Positions 12,075-24,900 of a stretch of 64,000 nt of DNA are shown here, piece by piece. Source of the stretch: Nephrocerus scutellatus (lineage: Eukaryota; Arthropoda; Insecta; Diptera; Pipunculidae); the NCBI GenBank assembly GCA_947095585.1, contig OX352765.1:92526965-92590964 (forward strand). Reading direction: 5' to 3'. Under the pieces are notes generated by a model that ran no database searches, had not been told where the DNA came from, and saw nothing but the letters and a program-made list of their open reading frames with translations. Positions within the stretch are counted from its first letter, which is position 1; every line of letters begins with the position of its first letter. The position numbers and the translations under genes are program-made.

Positions 12075-13350
12075 CATCAATAAAAACGCAAAACGAAGAG
12101 AGAGGAAGGAGAGTGCTTAACGCTTGGGTTACCTTAAATAACTTGAAGCAATAAAAATAATTGCGGCACATACACACAAACAAAATCGTTATTTGAGTAG
12201 AACTCGAAAAAGTAAAAATGGCAACCAATATTTGGAATGGGCGGACAAGGCGAGTGGTTCACTTAAACAACAAGAAGTCCTGTCCAACTAACATATAAAT
12301 TTTGCTTAAGGATACATATGTTCACGTCCTTAGAAGACGACTTTTTATAAAAACCTGAGTATGAGATGACCAAAACATCAAATCATTAAACAAATTGGAA
12401 AAATATTATGGCCAACAGACGAGCATAGTGTCGCCCGCCATTTCCATCGTCAAACAACCGTAATGCCTCCTTAGCCATCCCGCAATAAACCAGCAGAAGG
12501 ATATGATTATGAAAGAAGTTGACCTTGGTACACGTTCGTGATCGGTCAACCGACGATTGACCATCATCAGGGTCAATGGAAATCATCTCTATTGACAGTA
12601 GAGGAGCACACAGCCGCAGACACAGGAGTATTGAATTTTTTTATTTTTGCTTGTCGCGTCGACCGACACTGTCAACTCAAAAGGATACGAATGTGCACAT
12701 TTGATGATTATATGAACGAGGTCGAATTAATGGATGATGGGAACCATTGAGACCATCATCATGATAGTCGCAGTCATTTGTTAATGAAGAATGGAAACAA
12801 AAGCACCACACACACACACACAGCTGCTCACGGATATCCTCATTCTATTCAATATTAGATTTGTTTATGATTTCCAAGCAAATGGACGACAACTAAAGGA
12901 ACATATTAATAGACAGGCAGCCTGGTCACCTTGAACGAGGATGATCCGATTCAGTGATTAAATTTCCCATAATCGACAGCATAATGCCATTCAATTCACA
13001 CACGTACTAGCCGCGTACACAAACAGACACACAGAGTTCAGAGGCCACTTCAAACGACGACGACGACGACTGCTAGTCTGGGATATCATCGTACCTACCT
13101 CGAGTGTATTAAGCCTAATGGATATGTGGTATTAAATTCAAGTAAAGGATACACATAACACCAGAATATAGACAACTTTCAGTTCCACTCATCATCCACC
13201 CACCCACTCATCCATCACCCACACATCATCATCATCATCATCATCATCGGCGTCCCATTATTATGCTAAACTGCTGCCACTGACTTTCCGGAATCGCATT
13301 TCAACTCGTTATCGTTATCCCATTGAATTCATTTTCATTTATTCGATTGG
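12075..13350. other. intergenic DNA with simple repeats, no gene seen
   Basis: It contains a (TCA)n run at about 13226-13250 and short AC runs near 12810. Nothing coding is supported. Confidence 0.4.
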
Positions 13351-13354
13351 TTTG

Positions 13355-13382
13355 CCGCACACACACACACACACACACACCA
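13355..13382. repeat. (AC)n microsatellite
   Basis: Uninterrupted CA dinucleotide run visible directly in the sequence. Confidence 0.9.
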
Positions 13383-13769
13383 ACTAGTATTTTTTCAAAA
13401 TTTAATTTCTCATTCATGGCTGATGCGATCCTCTACTCAACAACTGCACTTACGAAGCGATATGAAAATTTCACTTTTTTTTCATTCACTTTCGATTGAG
13501 ACTAACAAAGAAGGACAACGGAAAAAGTTCCATGTATTTTACGCCAGAAAAAGAAGAATATAAATCTGCTCTTCCATCGATAACTCTGATGGTGAGGTCA
13601 ATCAATCTCAGTTGAGAATGGATGCACTTTAAATCGCAATTTAATGTAAAATTTTGTTATAATTCCTTCAGAGTGTCAAGGATGTTGTCGGCGGAGAGTT
13701 GTTGTCGACGGTCGTTATTATTTCACTGTCAATGCTGCACCTCAGCAAGTGTGTGAGAGCGTTGTCTTA

Positions 13770-14125
13770 TTCCACCAACCCAGTTTTCTTTAATCCTCGC
13801 CAAATGTGGTCCTTTTTACTTTAAATCGGCGTTGAATCTGTCCAACAGCTTTAAGTAATATACGGCAGTGATCGTTCTGCCCTATTGAAGTTAATCTATG
13901 TGAATGATTGCTTGATCCCCTTGTTGGCCGACAGACCCATCATGGCTTCAATTTTGCAAGTCCAGTGCTTCGTTCACTTTAGTTTCTGCTGCTATGTGAT
14001 GGATCTACGTTTCGTCCACGGTTACAAAACCTCGTAAAAAGTCCTTCATATTGCGGTTGCCAAACACTTCTTTGAAATATAGTAGATAGTGGTACCGATT
14101 ACTTTTCAGTCTACCCTCGTAATGT
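13770..14125 (-). pseudogene. mariner transposase fragment
   Basis: On the minus strand the decayed text matches the block around the first catalytic Asp (the DETWIHH-type segment, near 13990-14030), parallel to the better-preserved copy at 22420-22790. The stretch CGATTACTTTTCAG at 14096 followed by CCCTCGTAAT is shared with 4963-4995 and is probably the element end. Confidence 0.5.
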
Positions 14126-14159
14126 TAAGCAATCAGCGTCATCATTATTTTTGGCTCCG

Positions 14160-14865
14160 TAACCGGAGTCTGGGGCGGTCAGCCATCAGCAGAATAGGGA
14201 GAATAACACAGAATGTTTCAGAAATGCAGATGGCTGTAACTATCTCTGACTGGTGGAAGTGCGATCAAACCTCAACGTAATGTCCGCTGGTAATTTTCCT
14301 CCAATACAGGAAAAGCTCAATGATCGGGCTAGTTCCTTCAAAGAAAGGTTGGCGCGAGGCTATTAAACTCGCCCGTAAACAAATTATTATTATGGAACCC
14401 AAAATCAGCCTCGGATACACTGATGAACGACGACGACCACGGCAACGAAAACGGCTAAACGATTTAAGAATTTTCTCATGGAACGTACGCTCACTGTACA
14501 CAGCAGCTGGCCGATACCATGTCCAAACATAAGGCTGACATAACAGATAATAGTGTCCTATAAAAATCAGAGTATGACATATATTACAGCTGTCATGCAA
14601 GACATCATGTGCTCGGGGTGGGGTTTATAGTCAGCATGAGAGTGAAACCCACCGTTATAGACTTTAAAACAGTAAATGAACGGCTATGCACCCTTCGCGT
14701 GCGGGGCAGATTTAAAAACATAGCCCTCATAAACGTTCACGCACCTACAGAGGATTCCCCAGATTCCTACAGGCAAGCTGAGAGTTATACCGCTCCTACT
14801 CAATTGTCAGAGCCTCATCAAGCACAGTTTTCTGTTATCGTAAGGTTAACAGTTATCAACTAATC
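14160..14865 (+). pseudogene. RTE-like 5' fragment, copy 3
   Basis: Its leader is nearly identical to 3095-3350 (shared CAGCCATCAGCAGAATAGGG). It then encodes an endonuclease N-terminus, RLNDLRIFSWNVRSLYTAAG (14453-14512), where the WNVRSL box is typical of apurinic-type endonucleases of non-LTR elements. A later piece (14609-14800) contains IALINVHAPTEDSPDSY, also from that domain. It is frameshifted and 3'-truncated, and supplies the 5' part missing from copy 1. Confidence 0.75.
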
Positions 14866-14869
14866 TGTT

Positions 14870-15927
14870 GGTCTGCGAGAGGTATTTCATTTCGATCTAA
14901 CCAAACCCATAATTATGAAGTTTGTCCTGATCCGCCATCTTTGAGACGCACCATCTAAAGGTTTAAAGTCTACCCAACAGAGCTTGTTTGTGTGTCCCAG
15001 TATAAGTCAGTCGAATAGGAGCGTCGTATCAGTTTGTTTGTATACATTGTGGATCGGTCGAACTTTTATTGTTGCTTCGAGAACTTGTAGGTAAGTTATT
15101 CAATTTGGGTTATTCAAGGATAACAAAGGAATAAATTGTATTGCAGGAGTTACGATTAGGATCAGTAGGTACATTTCAAATGTTGCAAAGAAAATGTTGT
15201 AAAATGTTGCAAATGGAATGTTGATGTTTCTAAGCAAACCGCTGCATTAATAATTATTTTCAAATGTCAGAAAGCAATCGCTACTAATGTTGTAAGGCGA
15301 GAAATGGTGCATTCCAATTTTGCAAAGCGTTTCCCTTTACATGCTTCTCTCAACGGCGTACAATGGCAATGCCAAAAATGTCCGCATTGATTTCCTCTTT
15401 AACGATGAGCACACGCCAATTCCAGTGCTGTTGATGCTGGTGATGATGATGAAGATAATGACGATAATGATGCTTATATTGCAAATGCATCGATATTAAA
15501 TTTAGCTTTTGGACTTTTGGAGGGGAAGAGAATGATACTTACCGCAAATTGCAATTTCGGAACGACTATCTTTCTCTTCCTGCTGATACTTTCGTCCGTG
15601 CCTTGTGCTCACACTGTGCAGAGTTGCTGATGGGGATTTCTTTTTATTAAATTTTTAGCCAATCGCACAATATTCGACGTCTCTTAGACGCACGTTGCAC
15701 CAACTCTGAAATTAAGAAGCCAAACGAATTATCGAAAACACAAATAATAATAACTACTACCAATAATCTACTCGTACATATGTATATGTAAATAAATTAC
15801 AATAAATACCGCGTATGCGCAATCAAAATTTTACTCGCACAAAAATTGGATAACTCGTATCGTACCGCAAGAAGCAATTAAAAGCAACACGCAACTAACA
15901 GATACGCACACAAGTCGCCGCCCAACC
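14870..15927 (+). other. upstream region and probable 5' UTR of ome
   Basis: No transposon or coding frame was recognised here. The few hundred bases before the start codon at 15928 are AT-rich and free of the element debris found on either side, consistent with a 5' UTR and promoter. No clear TATA box or initiator could be chosen, so the transcript start is unknown. Confidence 0.35.
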
Positions 15928-15975
15928 ATGTCCCGAAACGATGGAACGACGGCTGAAATTGGCCGAAGTGATCAG
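15928..15975 (+). CDS. ome: ome first coding exon, 16 codons
   Basis: It reads MSRNDGTTAEIGRSDQ and ends CAG|GTATGT, a strong donor in phase 0. The next supported exon starts GACCTGATC in phase 0 at 37829, giving ...RSDQ-DLIYSKKR. An out-of-frame ATG at 15941 opens a 67-codon frame that reads into the intron and is unlikely to be used. Linking the two ends over 22 kb is inference from phase, the start context and the lack of another candidate. Confidence 0.7.
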
Positions 15976-18900
15976 GTATGTTCAATCCCCTTTTGTAGTC
16001 TTTTTTTTATTCATAACTGTCAAGTTGACAGTTACTTGCCGTTTATTTGTAGAGCGTTTGACTTTTTTCTTCCAGTTTGCAATGCTTTTTTCAAATAACT
16101 GTAGCTCCTGTAGTGTAGTGTATGATCATCATAGCAACAAATAAAAACGTTCACCATATTTCCTACAAAATTTTAGTTTTTTTTATTTTCTTGGGAACAC
16201 ATTGGAACAACAATGGATGATTCGTGAATTCGCAGTAGTAATAATTTTATTTTATTTTTGAAGCTTTATTTACGTGCTAGTCATTAATTTGTAGGCGCAT
16301 ACCATTACAGATGACATCAAATTTCACTTTTTTTAATAAAAGTAAAATCTTGTCTTACATTTTGCTGAACTACTGTCTACCTTAGAAATTTATCATCCAG
16401 ATTTTAAGGCGATGTCCTCCAGAGTAGCGATTCGGAACTCTGCATATTTTAGAGTATGCGATCATTCCAAATAAGGCTTAGTTAAGTTTTATTAAATTAT
16501 TTAATTTTATTAAACAAATACTGAAGCCGCTATTCGTTCAGATATCGTTATCGTTATAGGTATCGTTATCGGTATCTTTTTGACGAAATGTCCGTCGTAG
16601 ATATCTGTTTGACGATAATAAAAGATATCTCTATTTTTGACGGAGATGTACTAACGATAAGAAAGCGGCAGAAAAATAGTATATAGTTGAGCACACTCTG
16701 CGCTACTGTATCGATCATCAAAATCTTCAGACATTCAACTTAACTACCATCTACTATTTTTCTGTCGCTTTCTTATTATTTACGAACTCATCTGACCAAA
16801 GGCTCTGTATTACTAGTAGGGTAACTAGTTTATCCAGTAAAATCTTCAGTCCGGATAAGCTTAAGTGGGCAGAAGGCTCTTTTATACCTTTAAAAGCTCG
16901 CAGTGGTGATGAGATCTCTCCAGCGCTTCTACAAAAGGCAATCGATCTCTTCCTACCGGGTATGATTAGTTTATTTAGAGCCAGGTACAACCGGGGGTAC
17001 ATATTCCTACTACCTGGAGACAAAAACCAGGTAATAGTGAGCTGCCTAAAGCATACAGACCCATAAGTCTAACCTCATTCGTCCTCAAAACCATGACGTT
17101 TATATTAGAGGCCGGTTAGAATTATATAACCATATGCACTCAAGTCAGTTTGCGTACAACAAAGGCAAAAGCACAGAGGGTGCCCTTCACTACCTCCTAA
17201 AGAATATAGAAGGAACTTTTCGCTCCAAGGAAGTGGCCCTGTGTGTCTTCCTCGACATTGAGGGCGCATTCGATAAAACTGGCTACGAATCAATTGCAAG
17301 GGCAATCAGTAGCAGAGGTATCGAAGGCTCGACCAATCATTGGATAAGGGCCATGCTTGGAAGTGGAGATATTATTTCCTCCTCGGGAGGAGTGTCTATG
17401 TAAGTGACTTCAGTAGATATTCTTAAGAAGGAGTGCTTTCTCCCCTTCTATGCTCACTAGTCATTGACGATCTTCAATCTTCTAGTAGATCTACACAGAT
17501 CAGGCTACATCGCCCTCGGAGTGTCTGTGTCTGTGACTCAGTTCAGAGATGTCCTCACGGAGGAGGGCTTTCTTCCTTTCTATGATCATCATCCTTGCTA
17601 AGCGGCAAAACTAGAATACTCATATCAAGTCCGCCATCGAACGCGCCACTAGCGCCCTGTGGGCCAGTAGATGCCTCTACGGTAGAACTTGAGGGTCTTA
17701 ATACTAAAATGAAAGTTCTGTCTTGGTATAGTAGTCGTTTGAGACGAACGAACCCGCGCTTGCCTAACTTTAGCCAAAAGCAAACTTTCCCATCAAGCGT
17801 TACCGTCTTGCGAGAGTTAACTTTAAGCCCCTACGATACATCTCCAGAACAAACCAAAGTTGTCCCTCAGACTCCTTATCCGTTGGGCTAAGACAACTCC
17901 CGTGGTACCAACGCGATCTTGGTAAGATCTAGTATCAATGATCTCAGCTCGTTCAGATATGAGTGCCTGGGTGGTTGCAAAGCCGACCCTTGCAGCACAT
18001 TCGTCCGGAACCTCGAAACATATTATTTACTACCTAGGACTTTTAAGCAAGCACCACCAAGCACTCCTAGGCCGCCTAGAATAGAAACTAATCTAGGCAA
18101 ACATGACGGTCCTATAGGTGTTAGACTGAGCTACTAACTACAAAGAGATCAGCCATAAAAGATTCTCTAAGTACTAGTAGCCCTTTCTGGTTCGCTAAAG
18201 TACAAAGACATTGCATACTCTGAGTACAAGCGTCCCGTTTATTTTCCGTGGTAAAGCACTGCAACATTCCCATATATAGGGTAAGATGCAGGTGGACCCC
18301 GCCACGCGGCCTGTCTTGGTATAACGGATGCCATGCGCACCTGCCCTATGACAGCACTAGAAGCTGTTGTAAGGTTTTCACCCCTGCAAATCTTCATCAG
18401 GAAGACGGCCGCTAGATGTGCCATTAAGCTGCAACTAGAATACGGGTACAAACCAGGTGACTATGTGGAACACCTGCAAATTCTTGACTCAATTTACGCA
18501 AGAGACATGTTCTGCCCTATCCCCGACATTATGGTCAGGGAACACTGTTTCCGAAAGAAATTTAAGGTAGAAATATTGGACCGGGTAAACTGGTGCAATG
18601 GTGTTCCGGCACTGGACGCTAGAGGTCTCGTCTGGTTCACAGATAGATCCGGCGCTGGATGCTAGAGGTCTGGTCTGATTCACAGATGAATCAAAGATGG
18701 AAACAGGAGTTGGAGCTGGTGTTTTTCGACCCAACACCAAAGTCTCGATATCAATGGGTAAAAGTCCCATGGTTTTCCAGGCGGAAATCCATGCAATTGA
18801 GATCTGCGCAAGGATTAACCATAGTAAAGGAATTAAGGGCGCTAGCATATAAATCTTATCAAATAGGTAGGCAGCACTTAAAGCGGTGTCGTCCGACTTA

Positions 18901-21900
18901 ATGGACACAATATATGTCAAACACTGCTACGATGCACTGCAATCTCTTGCCAGACACAATAAAGTCAATCTCTCCAGATTCAAACTCTACTGTGTCCAAG
19001 GACTGAGGTAATCCAACCAATTAATCAGGCTCTTTTTCTATAAGGAAATCCTCAATCTAAATATGGATAGCATTAGGATGATGGTGAGTTTTCTGACAGG
19101 TCACTGTGTCACTTAAGAAATTTGATGTAGGCTCAGAGACAGAATAGAGATTCAGCTCGGAAGATGATGACTCATTTGAGGATATTATCTGCGAATGTCC
19201 AACATTACTTTGGTTAAGGTTTACACAAAAATTGTTCTCAACAGCGGAGTTGAGAAACGCTGCCAATAAGGATATGCCATCCTTCTTTAAGAAGCTAGTA
19301 CGTCTCTTAGAGTAAATACACCCTAAGATACAATAGATATTTTAGGTCGCACTGTCTGCCACATTGGCTAGGGTATTAATTGAATAAAAAAATTTTTAAA
19401 AATATTATTTATTCCTCTTTTGGGTTATTTTTTATGAACATGTTGTCCCATTCCTGTGCTATTTATTTTCGTGACTAATAAAGCAATAAAGTTTCCAAGT
19501 CTGGTTCACATCCTAATTAATTCGCTAAAAATTCCATCCAACGTAGCGATAGCGTGACATTTTCATTTAAGCGACAGCAACAAGATGGTCGCCAGAATTT
19601 CCAATCGAATTTCTCATTGAAATAAAATAGAACCCATCCGGATCCGGATGAATTCCATTTGCAGTTGAATTAATTTCATGCAGAATTGTGTGTTGGAAGC
19701 AAACAAATTATGGGACGCATCTCCGATCAACCGACAAAAAAGTGAGAAGAGACAAAACTGGGACAATGTGACTTTTACGTTGGTCGTTTTTTTCCCAAAT
19801 GTCCTGTTTTCTTTATGGTGTCGCGACGGTACAAGCGATGAAATTTATGGCAACAATAATTGCTGGTCACATGCCAAGTTAACCAACCGATGGATTAAAT
19901 AGGGGATTGCATAATCTGTCGCTCTGATTATCTTGGATTTCATTTTGTAATCAACCAGGACATTCGGGATCCAGCATCCAACATCTCCAATAGATTAGAC
20001 TTTTTGATTTTTTGTCATTAAGCGACTCACTTTCTGTCTAGTCGTAATGACCTGTTTTGTTGGGAATTTAAAAAACTGAAACGATTGGATTCTTCAATGA
20101 TTCCTTGAAAATTGTTTTAAAAATTAAATGCCCAAACTTTGAATGGAAAAGTTTCCTGCGTTTTCGCTGAAAAGATCGAAGATACATTTTATGAGAAAAC
20201 TCTTTACATTCGTATCTTGATTAGCGGCATCAGTAGCGGCCACATTGCAAATTAATTAAAAATCCTCACACAAAAAAGAGGAATCCTTTTAACAAGGAAC
20301 CCCCTTTACACCACCACACACACACAACTCTTACAAAAAAGTTAGATTTTCGCTCTTCGTTAATTTAACAAACGAAGTGGGAGTCGACGTTTTTTGTAGA
20401 AAAAAAAATGTAAATCCAAATAGAAGAGTATATGAATGCTGGCAGTCAAGATTTAGCATCGTGCATCTACTGCATCATCACATGAATCATTGCTTTTAAA
20501 TTAAATTGAAAAGGATGTCTGTCGGAAAGACAGTTAATTGATTTAAAAGATTGAAATTGGCGAAGAGTGCTGATGGCGCATTACAAGATAAATATTTAAG
20601 AAGATGAAGACCGCCTTCCAGCACCGAGTAAGGCAATCTCTTCTTTCAACATGAAGTTGTTCAACAGATTGTTTCCGTATTCCACTTTATTGGAATAATT
20701 GAGTTAATGCTATTGGCTGATTACAAAAATTTTCTGAAAGTCTGAAAGTTTCGAGATAATAAAATTTATAAAGTTCGCCCATATCATCTATTGGGGTGGT
20801 AGTGGAAAGGGGATGAAATGTAAACATGATCTAAAACGACTGATATTAGTGTCGCATCCATACTTTTCGGCTTCGCTGAGATGAATAGTGACGGCTAGAC
20901 ACAAATATCATCTTTAGGGATGGGGGTGGAAAGGGGATGACATGTAAAAAAATCTAAAATGGCCGATAATAGTGTTAAATCGTGTTGAATCGTGTTGAAT
21001 CCATAGTTTTTGGGGTCACTAAAATGTGTAGGGATGTTAAGACACTCTTAGGGCAAAGAGAATGCCATGTAAAAACATCTAAATCGACAACGCCGGGGAC
21101 TCTTTAAATTATTTTTATTTATGCGTTGAATGTAATTATGAAATAATGAAAAATCTAAGATACGTTTTTTCTTATAATGTACACACGCTCAAGGGATTTG
21201 CTTAGCACAGCGTGTGCGTTAGGAAATTAGGGAGAGGAAAACATGAGATGTCTATGCACGTGTGCCTTTAATGACTGCATTTATTCATTGTGCGGCTAAA
21301 GAAGGAACCCCATATTGGCTAGTACGTCCAAAGATAGGCCTAATGGTAGACCCGTGGGCTTGAGTTGAGGTACTAGTATTACGGATTGGTTCGAGAACGG
21401 GATTCATCTGGATATTTCTTGTGAACCTAATTTTGTGGCCTAATTATTTTTGAGCCGATTTTTCGCTCTGCTAACTTGTTTTGTGGCGGCAGCATTGTGT
21501 GGTCTTCGGTCATTGGTGGAGCCTTTATTTCCTCAGTTAGCTGGCCATTTAGTAACTCATGAAAGCGCTCTTCCCATCGCTCTAAGATGCCTTTGCGATC
21601 GGCGATTAGATTACCCTCTTCGTCTTTGCGCCATATCGTGGACTCTTTGGTAGAACTTCCGCGCCTGGTGCGGTCCTTGCTCTCTGTACTGTTCTAGTTC
21701 ATGTCATCGAATGACAGTATTCTTAAGGCGCGTCCATTTCTCTTCTATGTCCGACATCTCAGCCCCAGGACTTACTCTCCCTGCATTTAGAGCGAGTCCT
21801 ATGGTCTCTTCGTGAAAATGAGAAAGAGTGTCAGGGGCAAAACAGAGCCTTGGGGCACAACGGCATTTATGCGATAAACATTGGATTTGAAACCGTCCAA

Positions 21901-24900
21901 TACGACATGGATTGAACGGTCAGGAGGTAGTCCAGTCAAGCAGGGCTTGATTATCAATTCCATGGGTATTCATTTTCGACAAAAGCGCTTGATGCCAGAC
22001 TCTGTCAAGTCAAAAAAGATGACGGTTCGCCGGCTGGATAAACGTTGTTTTCCAAGTCCTTGGGATGACTCCAGAAGAATAAGAGAAATGGAAAAGCGCA
22101 GTGGCAATATGACAACCTATAAGATATAAAGTTTATATCTTCAACACTAGCGGAAATACCATCAGGCCCAGCAGATTTATGATGGTTTGATAAGTCAGTG
22201 ACTTTTTGAATTAAAGATATTTTTTTCGGCAAAAAAGCGTTATCTTTCTGAGCATAGTCTACTTTAAGCTCGATACATTTAGTCCAGCGTTTTTCCAATT
22301 TTTTTATTCCTTCCAAATAATAGATTTTCTTGAGAACCCTAAAATAGGCGTTTCAGTGATATCCTCTTCGTTAGACCCAAATCTCTTAACGCCCAGCCAT
22401 TTCTAATCGCATGGGGCTAAATCTGGCGAATATGCTGGATGGGGGGGTAGCAGTTCGTAGCCCAATTTATGGATTTTTTGGTGACTATACACGTACATTG
22501 TCTTGATGTAACAGCACTTTTTTCTTCCCCGTTCAAATCAATATCGAATCTGCCCAAAAGCTCTAAATAATATTCATTATTGATCGTTTTACTCTTTTTA
22601 AGGTAATTGCGATGTAAATGACACCGCGAGCTCCCCAAAAAACTGTGACTATTACCTTTTTGGCTGACAGACCCACCTTGGCCTTCTTTGTTGCACGTTA
22701 ACCAGGAGAAACCCACTGTCTTGATTGTTTCTTGGTCTCTGGTGTGTTGTGATGGATCCATGTTTCGTCCACGGTTACGAAACGGCGCAAAAACTCATTC
22801 GGATTGCGGCTAAATACCCGTATCCTGCTTAATCAGCAAACGAAATTCACTTTTTTCCACTTTCGTTAAAATTCACGAGGTTGTCTGCTTTCAATGGCTG
22901 TCAAACACAAACTAAATGACGCAGCTTTCCCAAAATTTGACAGTAGTCTATTAATATAGATGGCAGTTGACAGGAGTAAAGTTACTACGTGGAAAATTCA
23001 AAAAGTCACTGACTTATCACTGCTATCGTAAATCAGTCCAATAGAGGATACGACTCTTACAAGTACAGGCGGCGACAAAACGGTATCTGGTAGCGTGGAG
23101 CTAGCTCCGAAATGTGAAGCAAGCAGATTGGCCTTGTCTATGGAACTGACAGTTGAAATGTCATTGTGAATGAGCGTTGGAATCGAAGACGAGGCAGTAC
23201 TTTAAGGATTAGTTTCACGAATGACCAAATATTTTTATATTTTTTGGACATAAGAGCATTTTTTGGTTCGGTTTTCCACAGTGGCGTTTTCTTTATATAA
23301 CCGAACGCGGGGTTCCTAGTAGCCTCCTTGCAGCTTAAATCATACCAAGCATTTTCGCTCGGTTTGATTCACTTTGTCCCGTAATGGGCAAACTGTCTCA
23401 CAACCTCGTGGATTATGTTAGTGATCGTACCACACCACTATTGGCATTAAGTGGCCAGTAAATACTCCTAATGAAATTGTTGAGGCCAAACTAGTCGGCT
23501 TTTCTTTTTAACTGCATGGTTCGACAACGAGGAATTAGCTGATACCACACAATGGTCTGAAGAGCCTAGAGGTGATAAAACACTGACAGTGTTATTGTTA
23601 GCATGAGAGGTAAGAAGCAAGTCAAGGGTATGTTTTACATTAAATTTCGCTTGTAACTTGTTAAGTAGCTGGATTTTTTTGTTTATTAACCTAATTATAG
23701 GTTCATTCTAAATAATGTTCTTTGCTTGCCAATATTTTTTGTATTACAAGTTATTCAGCCAAAAAAAAACCGTATATGCCCAAGTATGTACCTATCCAGT
23801 TTTTCTTTCCCGCACTAGATTAGCTTCTCATTTAATTTTTTTTGATTGTTTTTCGTTTGTCTTCCTCGAATGCCAATGCCACCACATATACAGATCCACT
23901 TTCGAATAACATAGCTGAAAAATCTTTCCCGCATTATCTTGATATTCTTCTCTCGTCCTTCAATCTCGCCCCCCACCCACATCGTCAGGTATATGGTGGT
24001 CCTCATCGCCTGCACAAACGTAACGTAATGTGGATTCCTTACGGTAGTAATGGAGAGATCAACGACATGTATTGGAATGAACCAAGCAGCTGTCATGCGG
24101 ACACGTTAATCGCCCCTCCTCCTCCACCACCGCCACCACAAGCTCCGAATCCTTGTTCGATAGCGAGAATAGCATCAAATAATAGGCGACATCATTTACC
24201 AAATTGCCCCTGTGAACACGAAGCCCATGACCATCATCATCACCAGCAGCAACAGCAACAGCACCAATTGCAGAATCATCTGCATCATCACCAGCAGGAG
24301 CACAATCAACATCCGCCACACCCACACCAGCAGGCACCACCACAATACCCGCGAATACACCAGCAGCAACATACATGTGATAAGGTACGTACGTAGAGTC
24401 GTCCTGAAGATGCGGTCTGATCTTTGATTTGATCCGTTGTGTCCTATGTTGTCTAGCAAAAGCGAGAAGAATTTGGGTGAATGGAATAATTGGAATGGCA
24501 AACTGATGTCGCAATGACACTTTACTCTAATTAACACTTTAACAAGACAAAGACGCTCACACACGTACGACATCTTCGTACTGAGATTGAAGATTTCATT
24601 TCAGATAACAGCAGATGAACCAAAGATGTATCTATTTAATGGCCAACTCGTCTTTGATTCCATATGCTGTCATCATTTTACGCATCAAAGTGTATGTTGT
24701 GAACTTATTATTCATTTCATTATATTACCCAACACATTTAGAAGTGTTCCTCCTCCTCCTCCTCCTCCTCCTCCAGTGCAAACATCTGATCGAAATTCTA
24801 TTCATCCTTATCCCCGTGCTTGTTAGTTTAACGTTCCAATGAACAATTGGGTGGTGATTACAAGCTATTTCGCTCACTATAGTGCCATTGCTAATCCTAG

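Noticed and set aside
15941..16144. 67-codon frame starting MERRLKLAEVIR
   Set aside because: It is out of frame with the exon-1 ATG at 15928, runs into intron sequence and ends in Phe/Val-rich noncoding text.
24059..24573. Minus-strand frames of 125 and 153 codons opposite the cassette exon
   Set aside because: Shadows of the CAC/CAG-rich plus-strand exon; no splice signals or domain on that strand.
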